From the NCBI GenBank assembly GCA_029964075.1, contig CM057147.1, positions 15,025,513 through 15,089,512 of the forward strand: a stretch of DNA of 64,000 nucleotides, given 5' to 3'. The DNA is from Patiria pectinifera (Eukaryota > Echinodermata > Asteroidea > Valvatida > Asterinidae). Of this stretch, positions 61,401 through 64,000 are shown piece after piece. A program made the translations under genes and the position numbers. The notes beneath the pieces were generated by a model. That model saw only the letters and a list, made by a program, of their open reading frames with translations, was not told where the DNA came from and ran no database searches. Numbering within the stretch: position 1 is the stretch's first letter; each line of letters begins with the position of its first letter.

Positions 61401-63501
61401 TAAATTTTGTAAAATATTTTCTTTTCACACAAGAAGTGATTCTTAAATTTATATGAAGTCACTACTTTGCTCATGTATCTGATACATTGTACATATAAAT
61501 TAAAACAATATTGGGCAACAGATACCCACTTAAAATATGTTCTGTTGAGGAGAAATATTAAAATGTTCTATGGAATAGATGATGCCTATTTCTAAAAACT
61601 GTGTTTTTTTTGTTCTTTTTGCTTAAGTCGGCCTCAGGTTGACAAGTGATTTGCTTGCGCCGTGACGGAACCATCAACATAAAGCACAAAAGCCATGCTC
61701 AGGTCACAAAACCGAGAATCATGTGATTATCGTGGAACAAGCATCTGGCCACAGAATATTTGCAACCATACTCATGCCACCCACGACGCGACAACGTTTC
61801 ACAATCAATTTAGATGATATAGATGCATGCACGACGTTGTAACTTCACACAGGTCTATTGAGATTGATTCCCCTCCGTTGGGAAAGCATTCTGTCGTAGC
61901 GCAGAAGTTGGAATTTTTTCTACTCTCATGACAGTTAAATTGATGAGCACCGACTGACGCCAATCGTCTTAATATCGCCGCAGTTACACTCAGGTCGCAA
62001 AAAATCGGCGACTGCAATGTTCCTGACAGTCATAGCTCAGGCGCAGCTTGATCCTGAAAAGTCAGTCGCTGACTCTTCTGTGTCGTCACAAGATTGTCAC
62101 ATGGTCGACCTGAGTGTCTATGTATGCATATCACAAAGATCTGTCCGCAGTGAGAGCACACTGTGCAAACGGTTTATTCAAGTAGAACATTACAAAAGTT
62201 TGTATGAAGTTTTGGGTTATGGACTTAACATCATTTTGTTTGTGTTGTTTATCCTTTCCCAATTAGCCACCCATCAACCATTCCCAAGCCAGCTCCAACT
62301 CTTCCCAGAATTCAGTGGGCTCCCTGAGCCGGCCGGCCAATCACCAGGCCTGGAGCGAGCAACGGTCACGGAGCCCCCTCCTCTCCCGTCGGATCACTCA
62401 CCATAGCAACGGGACGGGCTCGGCCCCAAACAGCCCCACCCGGTCCCCCAAGCGATCCAATTCCGGCAACCAGGGGAGCCTGGGGCCCCCTAAGCCGGGG
62501 ATGATTGATAACACCTGCCTCATCATGCCGGACAATAGGAAGGTAAGACAACTGGAGCTGTTTACAAAAAACCTGGCTTCACTCCAGCTTTGACTTCATC
62601 TCTTGCTCCAGAGTCCTTTGGAAGCCTTGAATTACCAAACCGAGTGGTTAACCTTCATATAGTATTCATGTTCCTGCAGTGGTTGATTTTTTTGTTTGTT
62701 CAGATTTTTAAGGATTCGTGGATTTTAGTAAAGCCTAAATGAGAAGTTCTCTTCACTGTTTTCTGTCGAAAAAATGATAGAATAAGCCAGTTCGGTATCT
62801 CGATGAATTCGTCCAGGTCAAAGGTCATTTGAGATAAAATCACTGACGTTATGTTAAGCGATGTTACGCAAATACCCATTCTGCTCGTAATTAACATGTG
62901 AGTGTTGTGTGCCTGTCGTCTCCCTGCGTGTTTATGGGCCTTAGATGCGCGTTCAATTATCCCAATAATTTAATTGTACGCATGCGCCGTTGAAATACTG
63001 CTTATTGTAATGGGCAGTTTTTGGAAGTTCCTTTTTAGGCAAATATATAAATGTTCCGTAGGTAGACCCTGTGTTTCCAAAGATTTGTTGTGGATTTTTT
63101 TTATTTTCCCCAAATCTCACTCCCGGGTCCTGAAGCAAACATATATATTATTGAGCTGGAGTCTCCCATTAAGTCAGGGGCCTGAAATCTCAAAAGCTGA
63201 AGTTGTTGACAAAGGCAAGATTTGGGAAAGCAGTCTCAATCATTGAGCGATGAAGTGCCAGTTCTGTCAGATGCATTTGAAAGCTGCCCATTTGTTGACC
63301 AAACTTTTCCGTCCCACACCTTTTTTTATTTTTAAAATTTGTTTTGTACAATATTTCCAGGTCGGCACGTTGACTAACGAGGGAGGGCGGATGAAACGGA
63401 CCCCGCCCCTAATCCAGGGCAAGGATTATGAGGTCATCCCGGAGCCTGTCTGGAAAGCTCTCTCACAGTGGTATGCTGGCGGGCCAGCGCTGCCCAGAAA
63501 T
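13436..63501 (+). CDS. USP32: USP32 orthologue, 5' part (12 coding exons; continues past window)
   Basis: Gene-level entry: join of 13436-13495, 17587-17714, 33593-33698, 46822-46946, 51758-51923, 53303-53434, 55892-55999, 57079-57194, 57646-57804, 59036-59203, 62267-62542 and 63361-63501. All junctions are GT-AG with matching phases and give 561 residues. USP32 is a membrane-associated ubiquitin-specific protease. In mammals it acts at Golgi and late endosomes and has been linked to RAB7 and LAMTOR1 deubiquitination. Visible features: MGNKDSK start (N-myristoylation type); an EF-hand-like N-terminal region; TFYQTLAGVTH; three canonical EF loops (245-256, 281-292, 335-346); and the DUSP domain from about 367 (WYLVSMQWW) onward, interrupted by a Ser/Asn-rich insert (423-514) and resuming at GGRMKRTPPLI and PEPVWKALSQWY. 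The catalytic USP core and C-terminus lie outside. Introns are 0.45-15.9 kb. A small exon within intron 10 could have been missed. Confidence 0.95.
14426..15136. mobile_element. Inverted-repeat element, about 0.7 kb
   Basis: The left end GTAGACCCGTGAACGTGG followed by a small palindrome (GTTGTATACAAC) and GCCACGC pairs with the right end GCGTGGC, TATGTATATA, CCACGTTCACGGGTCTA. Arms are about 45-50 bp. The interior has no transposase. Superfamily not assigned because the target duplication is unclear. Confidence 0.6.
16258..16350. repeat. Short foldback repeat (AAAACCGATTAGTGGCCTGG family), copy 2
   Basis: GTTTAAAACCGATTAGTGGC at the left pairs with GCCCCCAACCAGTTTGAAAC at the right, with an inner pair GGCCTGG/CCAGGCC. 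The total is about 93 bp, a hairpin-forming mini-element related to 4395-4480. Confidence 0.55.
16405..16755. mobile_element. MITE-like element with TTAACCCTAACT ends
   Basis: TTTAACCCTAACTGCCC at the left is mirrored by GGGGAGTTAGGGTTAAA at the right. The interior carries repeated GGAGGAATTTGCAGGATTGAGG-type motifs in both directions. Related sequence is in RILPL1 intron 5 (7.1-7.46 kb) and as a tandem array at 57.9-58.2 kb. Confidence 0.55.
16988..17474 (+). mobile_element. TTAA-flanked palindrome-bearing element, copy A (5' truncated)
   Basis: Member of the roughly 520-bp family described at 24061-24582. The first 40 bp or so are missing. It keeps the central inverted repeat GCGGTGGTCGG/CCGACCACCATTGG (17112-17139), the CTAGACTGGT...ACCAGACTAC inner pair and the terminal TATATTCCCT followed by TTAA. 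Confidence 0.75.
17587..17714 (+). CDS. USP32: USP32 exon 2
   Basis: Residues 20-62: VTEEEIKRIREAFKRY then MSRPVFVKDVLGDGMPAKLG. It matches the N-terminal EF-hand-like helix (VTDVELKRLKDAFKR) and the REVLGDGVPPK stretch of human USP32. Acceptor polypyrimidine TTTTTTTTCCCCGTTCAG, donor GTAAAA, ends phase 0. Confidence 0.95.
17844..18405. mobile_element. MITE with TAAAGCCCCAGTCACAC termini
   Basis: The left end AAAGCCCCAGTCACACATTC and the right end GTGTGACTGGGTCTTTA are inverted repeats. Pairing continues inward (TTGGAGCTACGAATATCCAC with GTGGATATCCGTAGCTCCAA). At about 562 bp, the interior is also rich in CTACGAAT-type short inverted pairs, so the whole element can fold back. Non-coding. Confidence 0.75.
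18937..19450 (+). mobile_element. TTAA-flanked palindrome-bearing element, copy B
   Basis: 514 bp bounded by TTAA on both sides (18933-18936 and 19451-19454). It begins AGGGAAAATACAACATTTGC and ends with TATATTCCCT. The centre is a perfect 28-bp palindrome (19098-19125), half-site CCAACGCTGATCGG. Relative to copy D, two positions differ and both are changed in both arms. Confidence 0.82.
20005..20303. repeat. Palindromic ACATGTAC microsatellites
   Basis: Runs of (GTACAT)n at 20005-20034 and 20262-20303, the second ending ATGCATGTACCGGTAC. The same hexamer array appears at 25711-25733, 45165-45275, 46021-46050, 47776-47793, 51672-51689 and 52067-52081. Each unit is its own reverse complement. 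Confidence 0.85.
21499..23377. mobile_element. hAT-like non-autonomous DNA transposon
   Basis: 1879 bp flanked by an exact 8-bp target duplication TCTCAACC (21491-21498 and 23378-23385). Termini TAAGCCTGTTCGATA and, inverted, CAAGCCTGTTCGGTA match at 13 of 15 positions. Both subterminal regions are filled with CGATAT/ATATCG motifs. The 8-bp duplication is typical of the hAT superfamily. The interior has no transposase frame but contains a nested tRNA-like repeat (22425-22752). It lies within USP32 intron 2. Confidence 0.8.
22425..22752 (-). mobile_element. tRNA-like repeat nested in the hAT-like element
   Basis: On the minus strand it runs from AAGCGCCCTCTACGATACTT to ATTGCGGATGTCGT. It includes ACAGCTCAGTCGATAATTCA (A-box-like) and GGTTGCGGGTTCGAATCAC (B-box). 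A second copy in plus orientation is at 28931-29265. GCGGATGTCGT also lies outside the left end in inverse orientation (22756-22772), so it may itself have been moved as a MITE-like unit. Confidence 0.65.
23740..23970 (+). repeat. Degenerate TGTTGGATT tandem motif
   Basis: GTTGGACTCTGTT, GTTGGATTCTGTTGGATTGA and similar phrases recur about every 55-65 bp (23753, 23831, 23874, 23940). Degenerate minisatellite; nothing coding. Confidence 0.5.
24061..24582 (+). mobile_element. TTAA-flanked palindrome-bearing element, copy C
   Basis: 522 bp between TTAA (24057-24060) and TTAA (24583-24586). AGGGAATATACAACATTTGC is at the left end; ACATTCCCT is at the right after a TGTACATGTACA insertion. The TTAA target site suggests a piggyBac-type transposase, although the AGGG terminus is not the usual CCC. 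The right arm of the central palindrome is lost here (CCAACGGTGG then an A run, 24221-24240). Inner pair CTAGGCTGGTTCCC / GGGAACCAGACTAC is kept. Confidence 0.8.
28931..29265 (+). mobile_element. tRNA-like repeat, second copy
   Basis: Plus-strand counterpart of 22425-22752: GCGCCCTCTACGATACTTTT, GCGATAGCTCAATTGATACA (A-box-like), GGTTGTGGGTTTGAATCACC (B-box-like), TCTGAGGCTTCGGAGGA, and the end ATGCGGATGTCGTTTGG. The two copies are collinear over about 330 bp with moderate divergence. Confidence 0.65.
30516..31028 (+). mobile_element. TTAA-flanked palindrome-bearing element, copy D
   Basis: 513 bp between TTAA sites (30512-30515 and 31029-31032). The central 28-bp palindrome is perfect (30653-30680), half-site CCAACGGTGGTCGG. 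There is a small internal deletion after the left end relative to copy C. The right end ACATTCCCC differs by one base from the family consensus. Confidence 0.82.
31873..32049. repeat. Foldback element, 177 bp
   Basis: GGAAAGAATGTTGCAACCTG pairs perfectly with CAGGTTGCAACATTCTTTCC at the far end, with a further partial pairing inward (CTGCTT/AAGTAG). The loop is about 120 nt, AT-rich. Confidence 0.65.
33593..33698 (+). CDS. USP32: USP32 exon 3
   Basis: Residues 63-97: HLYCAFGGTNKGLVFKDL then FTGLVLLARGTQTEKLK, matching YCSFGGTSKGLHFNNL and GLVLLTRG of human USP32. Acceptor TTGTCAACAG, donor GTAAGT, ends phase 1. It is isolated by introns of 15.9 and 13.1 kb. Confidence 0.95.
33737..34255 (+). 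mobile_element. TTAA-family element, copy E (degenerate)
   Basis: Starts at TATACAACATTTGCAAACAT and ends near CAAAAGCAAATGTTGTAGCC. Terminal TTAA sites are not preserved. The central palindrome is broken (GGATGGTCGGCTGACAATCG), indicating an older copy. It begins about 40 bp after USP32 exon 3. Confidence 0.65.
35340..35690 (+). repeat. Dispersed repeat, copy at 35.3 kb
   Basis: Shares AGAGGGCGCGTTTTTACCAC, GAGCATCAGGCGTTGTC and CAGTGGTCTCCC with a second copy at 51390-51680, in the same order and orientation. The end (GTTAAAGGGGTACTTGTGCA) also resembles 46440-46465. Family not recognised. Confidence 0.55.
35701..35970. repeat. Foldback element, 270 bp
   Basis: The left end CCCATGGGCCTTATTCACGA and the right end TCGTGAATGAGACCCATAGGG are imperfect inverted repeats of about 22 bp. 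The interior is AT-rich and non-coding. Confidence 0.55.
36067..36599. mobile_element. Second TTAA-flanked MITE family
   Basis: 533 bp between TTAA sites (36063-36066 and 36600-36603). The left end AGCTGGAGTCCATCATTTG and, inverted, the right end AGGTATACGTAGTCCATCATTTG share GTCCATCATTTG. A diverged direct copy of the interior, starting at GACGCACACGCGCGC, lies at about 39400-39760. Confidence 0.65.
37725..38248 (-). mobile_element. TTAA-flanked palindrome-bearing element, copy F (inverted)
   Basis: 524 bp, reverse orientation. CTAA (37721-37724) and TTAA (38249-38252) flank it. AGGGAAGGTACAACATTTGC and GCAAATGTGGTATCTTCCCT are the ends. Inner pair TAGTCTGGTTCCCTGACC / GGTCAGAGAATCAGTCTA. 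Central palindrome (38070-38097) CCAATGCTGGTTGG / CCGACCAGCGTTGG has two mismatched pairs. Confidence 0.78.
39080..39390. mobile_element. Truncated TA-flanked foldback MITE (CAGGGTGAGTAAAAA)
   Basis: Begins TA-CAGGGTGAGTAAAAAAAACC and matches the left arm and centre of the complete element at 59971-60477 almost base for base. The right arm breaks off after GAACGCACACC. Confidence 0.75.
41469..42130. mobile_element. TA-flanked foldback MITE, Tc1/mariner-like
   Basis: 662 bp. It starts CAGGGTGAGTCAAAA and ends TTTTTGACTCACCCTG, flanked by TA on each side. The arms pair over some 200 bp (TGACTGGAAAGCCAATTTCA with TGAAATTGGCTTTCCAGTCA). TA duplication and the CAGGGTG-type end are usual for Tc1/mariner relatives. 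No transposase inside. Confidence 0.82.
43767..43913. repeat. Foldback element, 147 bp
   Basis: AGACCTTAT and TGTGTAGCAGCCATCTTGGAGGGCA on the left pair with TGCCCTCTAAGATGGCTGCTACGCA and ATAAGGTC on the right. About 35 bp arms, loop near 65 nt. Confidence 0.7.
44005..44345 (-). mobile_element. Inverted-repeat element with zinc-finger-like frame, copy 1
   Basis: Ends GGCCAAAAAAAAAAGTGTCC and GGAGACTTTTGGGGGG are inverted repeats (CCGGTTTCTGGTAT with ATACCAGAAACCGG). On the minus strand a frame beginning at 44243 reads MSFDDCKSCQTKFSAKYMGV then QRGHIKLLDRNPI and stops at 44142. The same peptide occurs in the inverted copy at 52772-53148. Confidence 0.65.
45165..45275. repeat. ACATGTAC-rich palindromic microsatellite cluster
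   Basis: Interrupted (GTACAT)n runs with CCGTACATGTACTGCAG, TATACATGTACATGTACAG, ATGTACATGTACA and GGTACATGTACATGTACAC. The sequence is nearly self-complementary throughout. Confidence 0.8.
46822..46946 (+). CDS. USP32: USP32 exon 4
   Basis: Residues 98-139: FIFALCASHDSGMYISQDDL through PPPQEVAQLFRE. It aligns with the region IFSLFSSESGNYVIREEMER of human USP32. Acceptor TTTTCTGCAG, donor GTAAGA, ends phase 0. The 3' end and donor of this exon are echoed several times in the repeat array that follows. Confidence 0.93.
46947..48070 (+). repeat. C-rich degenerate repeat array echoing exon 4 end
   Basis: About 1.1 kb of strongly C-rich plus strand, in diverged units of roughly 115-190 bp. Units contain variants of CCTCCCCAGGAAGTTGCC then CAGCTGTTCAGAGAGGTA, which is the end of USP32 exon 4 with its donor: see 47028-47065, 47550-47585, 47875-47915 and 47996-48035, with a partial at 47741-47775. 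The unit 47550-47585 still has AAAGAGGTAGAA at the donor position. Confidence 0.65.
48868..49531. mobile_element. TA-flanked foldback MITE (CAGCCTGTCT ends)
   Basis: 664 bp, flanked by TA (48866-48867, 49532-49533). CAGCCTGTCTGAAAAATATG at the left pairs with the complement of ATTTTTGTTGAGACAGGCTG at the right, followed inward by GGTACAATC/GATTGTACC. Non-coding, different family from 41469-42130 but similar in size and structure. Confidence 0.78.
49545..50268 (+). repeat. Hairpin-headed 145-bp tandem repeat
   Basis: Starts with a hairpin ATGCCCC-GCGGCGAAGCCGAAG-GGGCAT (49548-49575), then a GT/GGGT simple repeat (about 49597-49676), then four units of 145 bp, each beginning TTGTCAGCGCGATAAC (49686, 49831, 49976, 50121) and containing GGTCAAGGGTCAAGGTCACA. 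I recall this ATGCCCCGCGGCGAAGCCGA head in many marine invertebrate genomes. Confidence 0.85.
50684..51111. mobile_element. Inverted-repeat element (CACCTGAATAAATCC ends)
   Basis: TTATACAACACCTGAATAAA with CCCCGTCATCTGATTGGT at the left pairs with ACCAATCAGATGACGAGGAT and TTGATTCAGGTGTTATATAA at the right, about 40-bp arms. The interior includes a CAGTGCAATGG / CCATTGCACTG repeated hairpin (50793-50850). Confidence 0.65.
51112..51275. repeat. 164-bp near-perfect hairpin
   Basis: ACAAATAATGAATGTTT pairs with AAACATTCATTATTTGT at the outer ends. Inward, GAATAATTTCAT, GGTGACAGATGAAATGTTCC and ATTCCAC each find their complement, leaving a loop of only about 13 nt (TCGGCTTCACCTC). It adjoins the preceding element and may be part of it. 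Confidence 0.8.
51390..51680 (+). repeat. Dispersed repeat, copy at 51.4 kb
   Basis: Collinear with 35340-35690 (GAGAGGGCGCTTTTTACCAC, GTGAGCATCAGGCGTTGTC, CAGTGGTCTCCC, GAGGGGGTAC). Located directly upstream of the exon 5 acceptor region. Confidence 0.55.
51758..51923 (+). CDS. USP32: USP32 exon 5
   Basis: Residues 140-194: DDRASYEQFCSWLLKHSHVM through SDESDTPTFYQTLAGVTH. The last stretch is essentially identical to human USP32 (DDSDTPTFYQTLAGVTH). It is preceded by a run of 11 T and GTCAAG acceptor; donor GTAAGA, phase 1. Confidence 0.97.
51924..53302 (+). other. USP32: USP32 intron 5
   Basis: 1.4-kb intron. 52050-52160 has alternating CAAGTC/GACTTG words that fold on themselves. 52200-52480 has an open frame without recognised homology. 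52772-53148 is the inverted-repeat element with the zinc-finger-like frame. Confidence 0.5.
52772..53148 (+). mobile_element. Inverted-repeat element with zinc-finger-like frame, copy 2
   Basis: Inverted relative to 44005-44345. Ends GGCCAAAAAAAAAAGTCTCC and GGAGACTTTTTTGGGGGGGG, with CCGGTTTCTGGTAT / ATACCAGAAACTGG. Plus-strand frame from ATG 52876 to stop 52978-52980: MSADDCKWCQTKFSAKYMGV then QRGHIKLILDHNPI. The CxxC followed by H/H spacing resembles a BED or C2H2 finger of transposase type. The intact frame in two copies may reflect recent ancestry and not selection. Confidence 0.65.
53303..53434 (+). CDS. USP32: USP32 exon 6
   Basis: Residues 195-238: LEEADIIELEKKYWALQAQS then KTGRFDLDTFIPLISPPMPK. 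Near-identical to the human segment (DIIDLEKRYWLLKAQSRTG). Acceptor TTTTTTCAACAG, donor GTCAGT, phase 1 at both ends. Confidence 0.96.
53565..54600 (+). repeat. Diverged tandem duplication, about 0.5 kb unit
   Basis: CTCCATGGACGTGTGTGCGT (53577) returns as CTCCATGGGCTGCGTGCGCAT (54140), and CATCGACTGCAGTCCT occurs at 53965 and 54457. ATGGCGCAGCAAGATCGTAC recurs at 54063 and 54552. Units are 490-560 bp with substantial divergence and CG-rich words. Confidence 0.65.
54905..55415 (+). repeat. Direct repeats about 360 bp apart
   Basis: CCCTAACCCTCCAGGGTATTT (54913) and CCTTACCCTCCAGGGTATATTT (55276) begin two collinear segments sharing GGACAAGCCTGCC / TGACAAGCCTGCC and ATCCATCAGGCCAAAAGTC / ATCCATCAGATCAAAAGTC. 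Non-coding. Confidence 0.55.
55892..55999 (+). CDS. USP32: USP32 exon 7 (EF-hand 1)
   Basis: Residues 239-274: GVFNAFDVNGDNHIDLKEMA then CGLSACCRGPRAERQK. The loop DVNGDNHIDLKE has all calcium ligands (Asp1, Asn3, Asp5, Ile8, Glu12). ACGLSACCRGP is a USP32 hallmark. Acceptor CTAATATTAG, donor GTAAGT. Confidence 0.96.
56000..57078 (+). other. USP32: USP32 intron 7
   Basis: 1.1-kb intron, AT-rich, with no element, repeat or coding signal that I can support. Confidence 0.5.
57079..57194 (+). CDS. USP32: USP32 exon 8 (EF-hand 2)
   Basis: Residues 275-313: FFFKIFDTDLDGLLNREELE through RRENRVGQEV. The loop DTDLDGLLNREE is canonical. A second half of polar sequence differs from vertebrates in length. 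Acceptor TCTTCTCCTAG, donor GTGAGG, ends phase 0. Confidence 0.94.
57195..57645 (+). other. USP32: USP32 intron 8
   Basis: 451-bp intron, shortest in the gene. Contains a moderately GC-rich block (57280-57480) with GTCACACAGAAGG and CCCATGGGACGTCG words; nothing identifiable. Confidence 0.5.
57646..57804 (+). CDS. USP32: USP32 exon 9 (EF-hand 3)
   Basis: Residues 314-366: DFRAVENLNPANIAADILAN then HDGDNDECITQEEFQMWAFK and NSLPDDFCKLLFQ. The loop DGDNDECITQEE keeps Asp1, Asp3, Asp5, Ile8 and Glu12, so it should bind calcium; the matching human loop is, as I recall, degenerate. It ends with the conserved LLFQ-VCHI junction. Acceptor TTGTCTACAG, donor GTTGGT. Confidence 0.95.
57880..58205 (+). 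repeat. GGAGGATTGAGGATGAATGGTG tandem array
   Basis: TTTTGGAGGATTGAGGATGA recurs at intervals of roughly 45-60 bp from about 57905 to 58195. The left edge (CTCCTCAATCCTTCAAAATC) is the inverse of the unit, so the array sits inside an inverted-repeat element of the 16405-16755 kind. Confidence 0.7.
58576..58965. mobile_element. Inverted-repeat element, 390 bp
   Basis: AGCCTTTTGCCAAGGCC, CGTGGCTT and GGC at the left pair with GCC, AAGCCACG, GGCCTGTACAAAAGGCT at the right. The inside has a further pair CCACAAGGCCTTTTC / GAAAAGGCCTCGTGG. No transposase. Confidence 0.6.
59036..59203 (+). CDS. USP32: USP32 exon 10 (start of DUSP domain)
   Basis: Residues 367-422: VCHIILGLKPQTTEEEKDVI then LGWVEREKRRGLRLTQTWYL and VSMQWWRTWNHYVAHR. 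This is the first part of the DUSP domain (human VCHIVLGLRP...WLERE...SMQWWQQW). Acceptor CTATCCTCAG, donor GTAAGC, phases 0/0. Confidence 0.96.
59204..62266 (+). other. USP32: USP32 intron 10
   Basis: 3.1-kb intron. The first 70 bp hold a 19-bp direct repeat of GGGGAACCAGTGAC type. The foldback MITE is at 59971-60477. 60770-60960 is apparently single-copy with several homeodomain-type cores (CCAATTATT, CAATTAGG, TAATTG). The frame at 62017-62406 runs into exon 11 only out of phase and is not taken as coding. Confidence 0.55.
59971..60477. mobile_element. Complete TA-flanked foldback MITE (CAGGGTGAGTAAAAA)
   Basis: 507 bp from CAGGGTGAGTAAAAAAAAAC to TTTTTACTCACCCTG, flanked by TA (59969-59970, 60478-60479). 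The arms pair over nearly the full half length (ACCACCGTTTTAAGGTTCTG with CAGAACTTTAAAACGGTGGT), so the element is almost one long hairpin. A truncated copy is at 39080-39390. Confidence 0.85.
62267..62542 (+). CDS. USP32: USP32 exon 11 (DUSP insert, low complexity)
   Basis: Residues 423-514: PPINHSQASSNSSQNSVGSL through GPPKPGMIDNTCLIMPDNRK, rich in Ser, Asn and Pro. It fills the position where mammalian USP32 has a long variable insert splitting the DUSP domain. IDNTCLIMPDNRK resembles the end of that insert (AIDNQPLVTQE). Frame and phase 0/0 junctions with exons 10 and 12 support it. Acceptor CCCAATTAG, donor GTAAGA. Confidence 0.85.
62543..63360 (+). other. USP32: USP32 intron 11
   Basis: 818-bp intron. 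No repeat or regulatory element that I can identify. Confidence 0.5.
63361..63501 (+). CDS. USP32: USP32 exon 12 (DUSP domain, continued)
   Basis: Residues 515-561: VGTLTNEGGRMKRTPPLIQG then KDYEVIPEPVWKALSQWYAG and GPALPRN. Matches human EGGRLKRTPQLIHG and PEPVWRALYHWYG. Acceptor ATATTTCCAG, donor GTAAGT, ends phase 0. It is the last exon in the window; the gene continues to the right. Confidence 0.97.
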
Positions 63502-64000
63502 GTAAGTTGCCATTATATGTGACCTGTCATCACAAAATGAGCATATAGTCACTCTTTTTTACAATTGGAATGTATAATAGGAGTTAGCAGCACAAGAGCT
63601 TTCCAGTGTTATGTAACATTAAGGGACACTGAGTTCAGTAACTGAAATATAGACCGTCAACTTCACTGAAGTTGTAAAACGTGCTTTTTGAGAAAATGTT
63701 GAAAAATCATGGGCAAGTTCGGGCGAGGACCATTAGTCAACTAGTGGTTGATTTGTGATGTAGCTTACGCCTGCGCACTAATAGCATCGCATTAATGCCT
63801 CTAGTCAAACGCTGGTCAAAAGTCCTGGCTCCCCCTTGTGCTTTATGATGCAAGCAGCTACTGGTAACCAGTAATGCTGGTTTCAAATAGTCGACTAGAG
63901 TAGTCCAACCATCCTTTGTCCGAGGGAAGCTAGTTGGACTATGGTTAACTATACTGGTGGTTCGCGCCCGAACTTGTTTCATGCTGTTGTGTTACAATAA
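63502..64000 (+). other. USP32: USP32 intron 12, start only
   Basis: After the GTAAGT donor there is AT-rich intronic sequence. Around 63725-63970, GACCATTAGTCAACTAGTGG and CCACCAGTATAGTTAACCAT, with GGGCGAGG / CGCGCCCGAAC words, suggest an inverted pairing of a decayed element. No exon. Confidence 0.45.

Noticed and set aside
62017-62406. 129-codon plus frame running into exon 11
   Set aside because: It reads exon 11 in a different frame from the one that joins exons 10 and 12 in phase and that resembles USP32.

Overview
The window is nuclear DNA from an animal, most probably a marine invertebrate. Coding sequence is split into short exons with GT-AG introns of 0.45-16 kb. The introns are packed with small non-autonomous transposons, tRNA-derived SINEs, foldback elements and palindromic ACATGTAC/ACCGGTAC microsatellites, a texture I associate with echinoderms, hemichordates and amphioxus. 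The species cannot be fixed from the sequence alone. There are no bacterial, plasmid, phage or CRISPR features.

Two protein genes account for all recognisable coding sequence, and they diverge from one short intergenic region. On the minus strand (12845 down to 396) is a RILP-family gene closest to RILPL1. Seven coding exons with consistent phases give a predicted 548-residue protein with an RH1 helix domain, a coiled coil, an RH2 Rab-binding domain, a basic GIKRLFSFLFRGK motif and a long low-complexity tail. On the plus strand (13436 to beyond the window end) is a USP32 orthologue. Twelve coding exons give the first 561 residues: a myristoylation-type start, three EF-hand loops and most of the DUSP domain. 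The catalytic USP domain lies beyond the right edge.

The two ATGs are 590 bp apart, head to head, with a YY1-like AACATGGCGGCC site and a short uORF just upstream of USP32. In mammals RILP-family proteins are Rab effectors on late endosomes, lysosomes and centrosomes, and USP32 has been linked to deubiquitination of RAB7. A shared promoter for this pair is therefore the most interesting functional suggestion in the window, although co-regulation is only inferred.

Layout: 1-395 is the RILPL1 3' region with a duplicated poly(A) signal. 396-12845 holds RILPL1 exons 7 to 1, with introns containing SINEs and a histone-stem-loop-like foldback. 12846-13435 is the bidirectional promoter. 13436-33700 holds USP32 exons 1-3 with a 16 kb intron 2 that includes an 1879-bp hAT-like element and members of a TTAA-flanked palindrome-bearing family. 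33700-51760 carries more of these elements, TA-flanked foldback MITEs, a C-rich repeat array that echoes the exon 4 splice donor, a 145-bp tandem repeat and a 164-bp hairpin. 51758-63501 holds the densely spaced exons 5-12. The last 500 bp are intronic.
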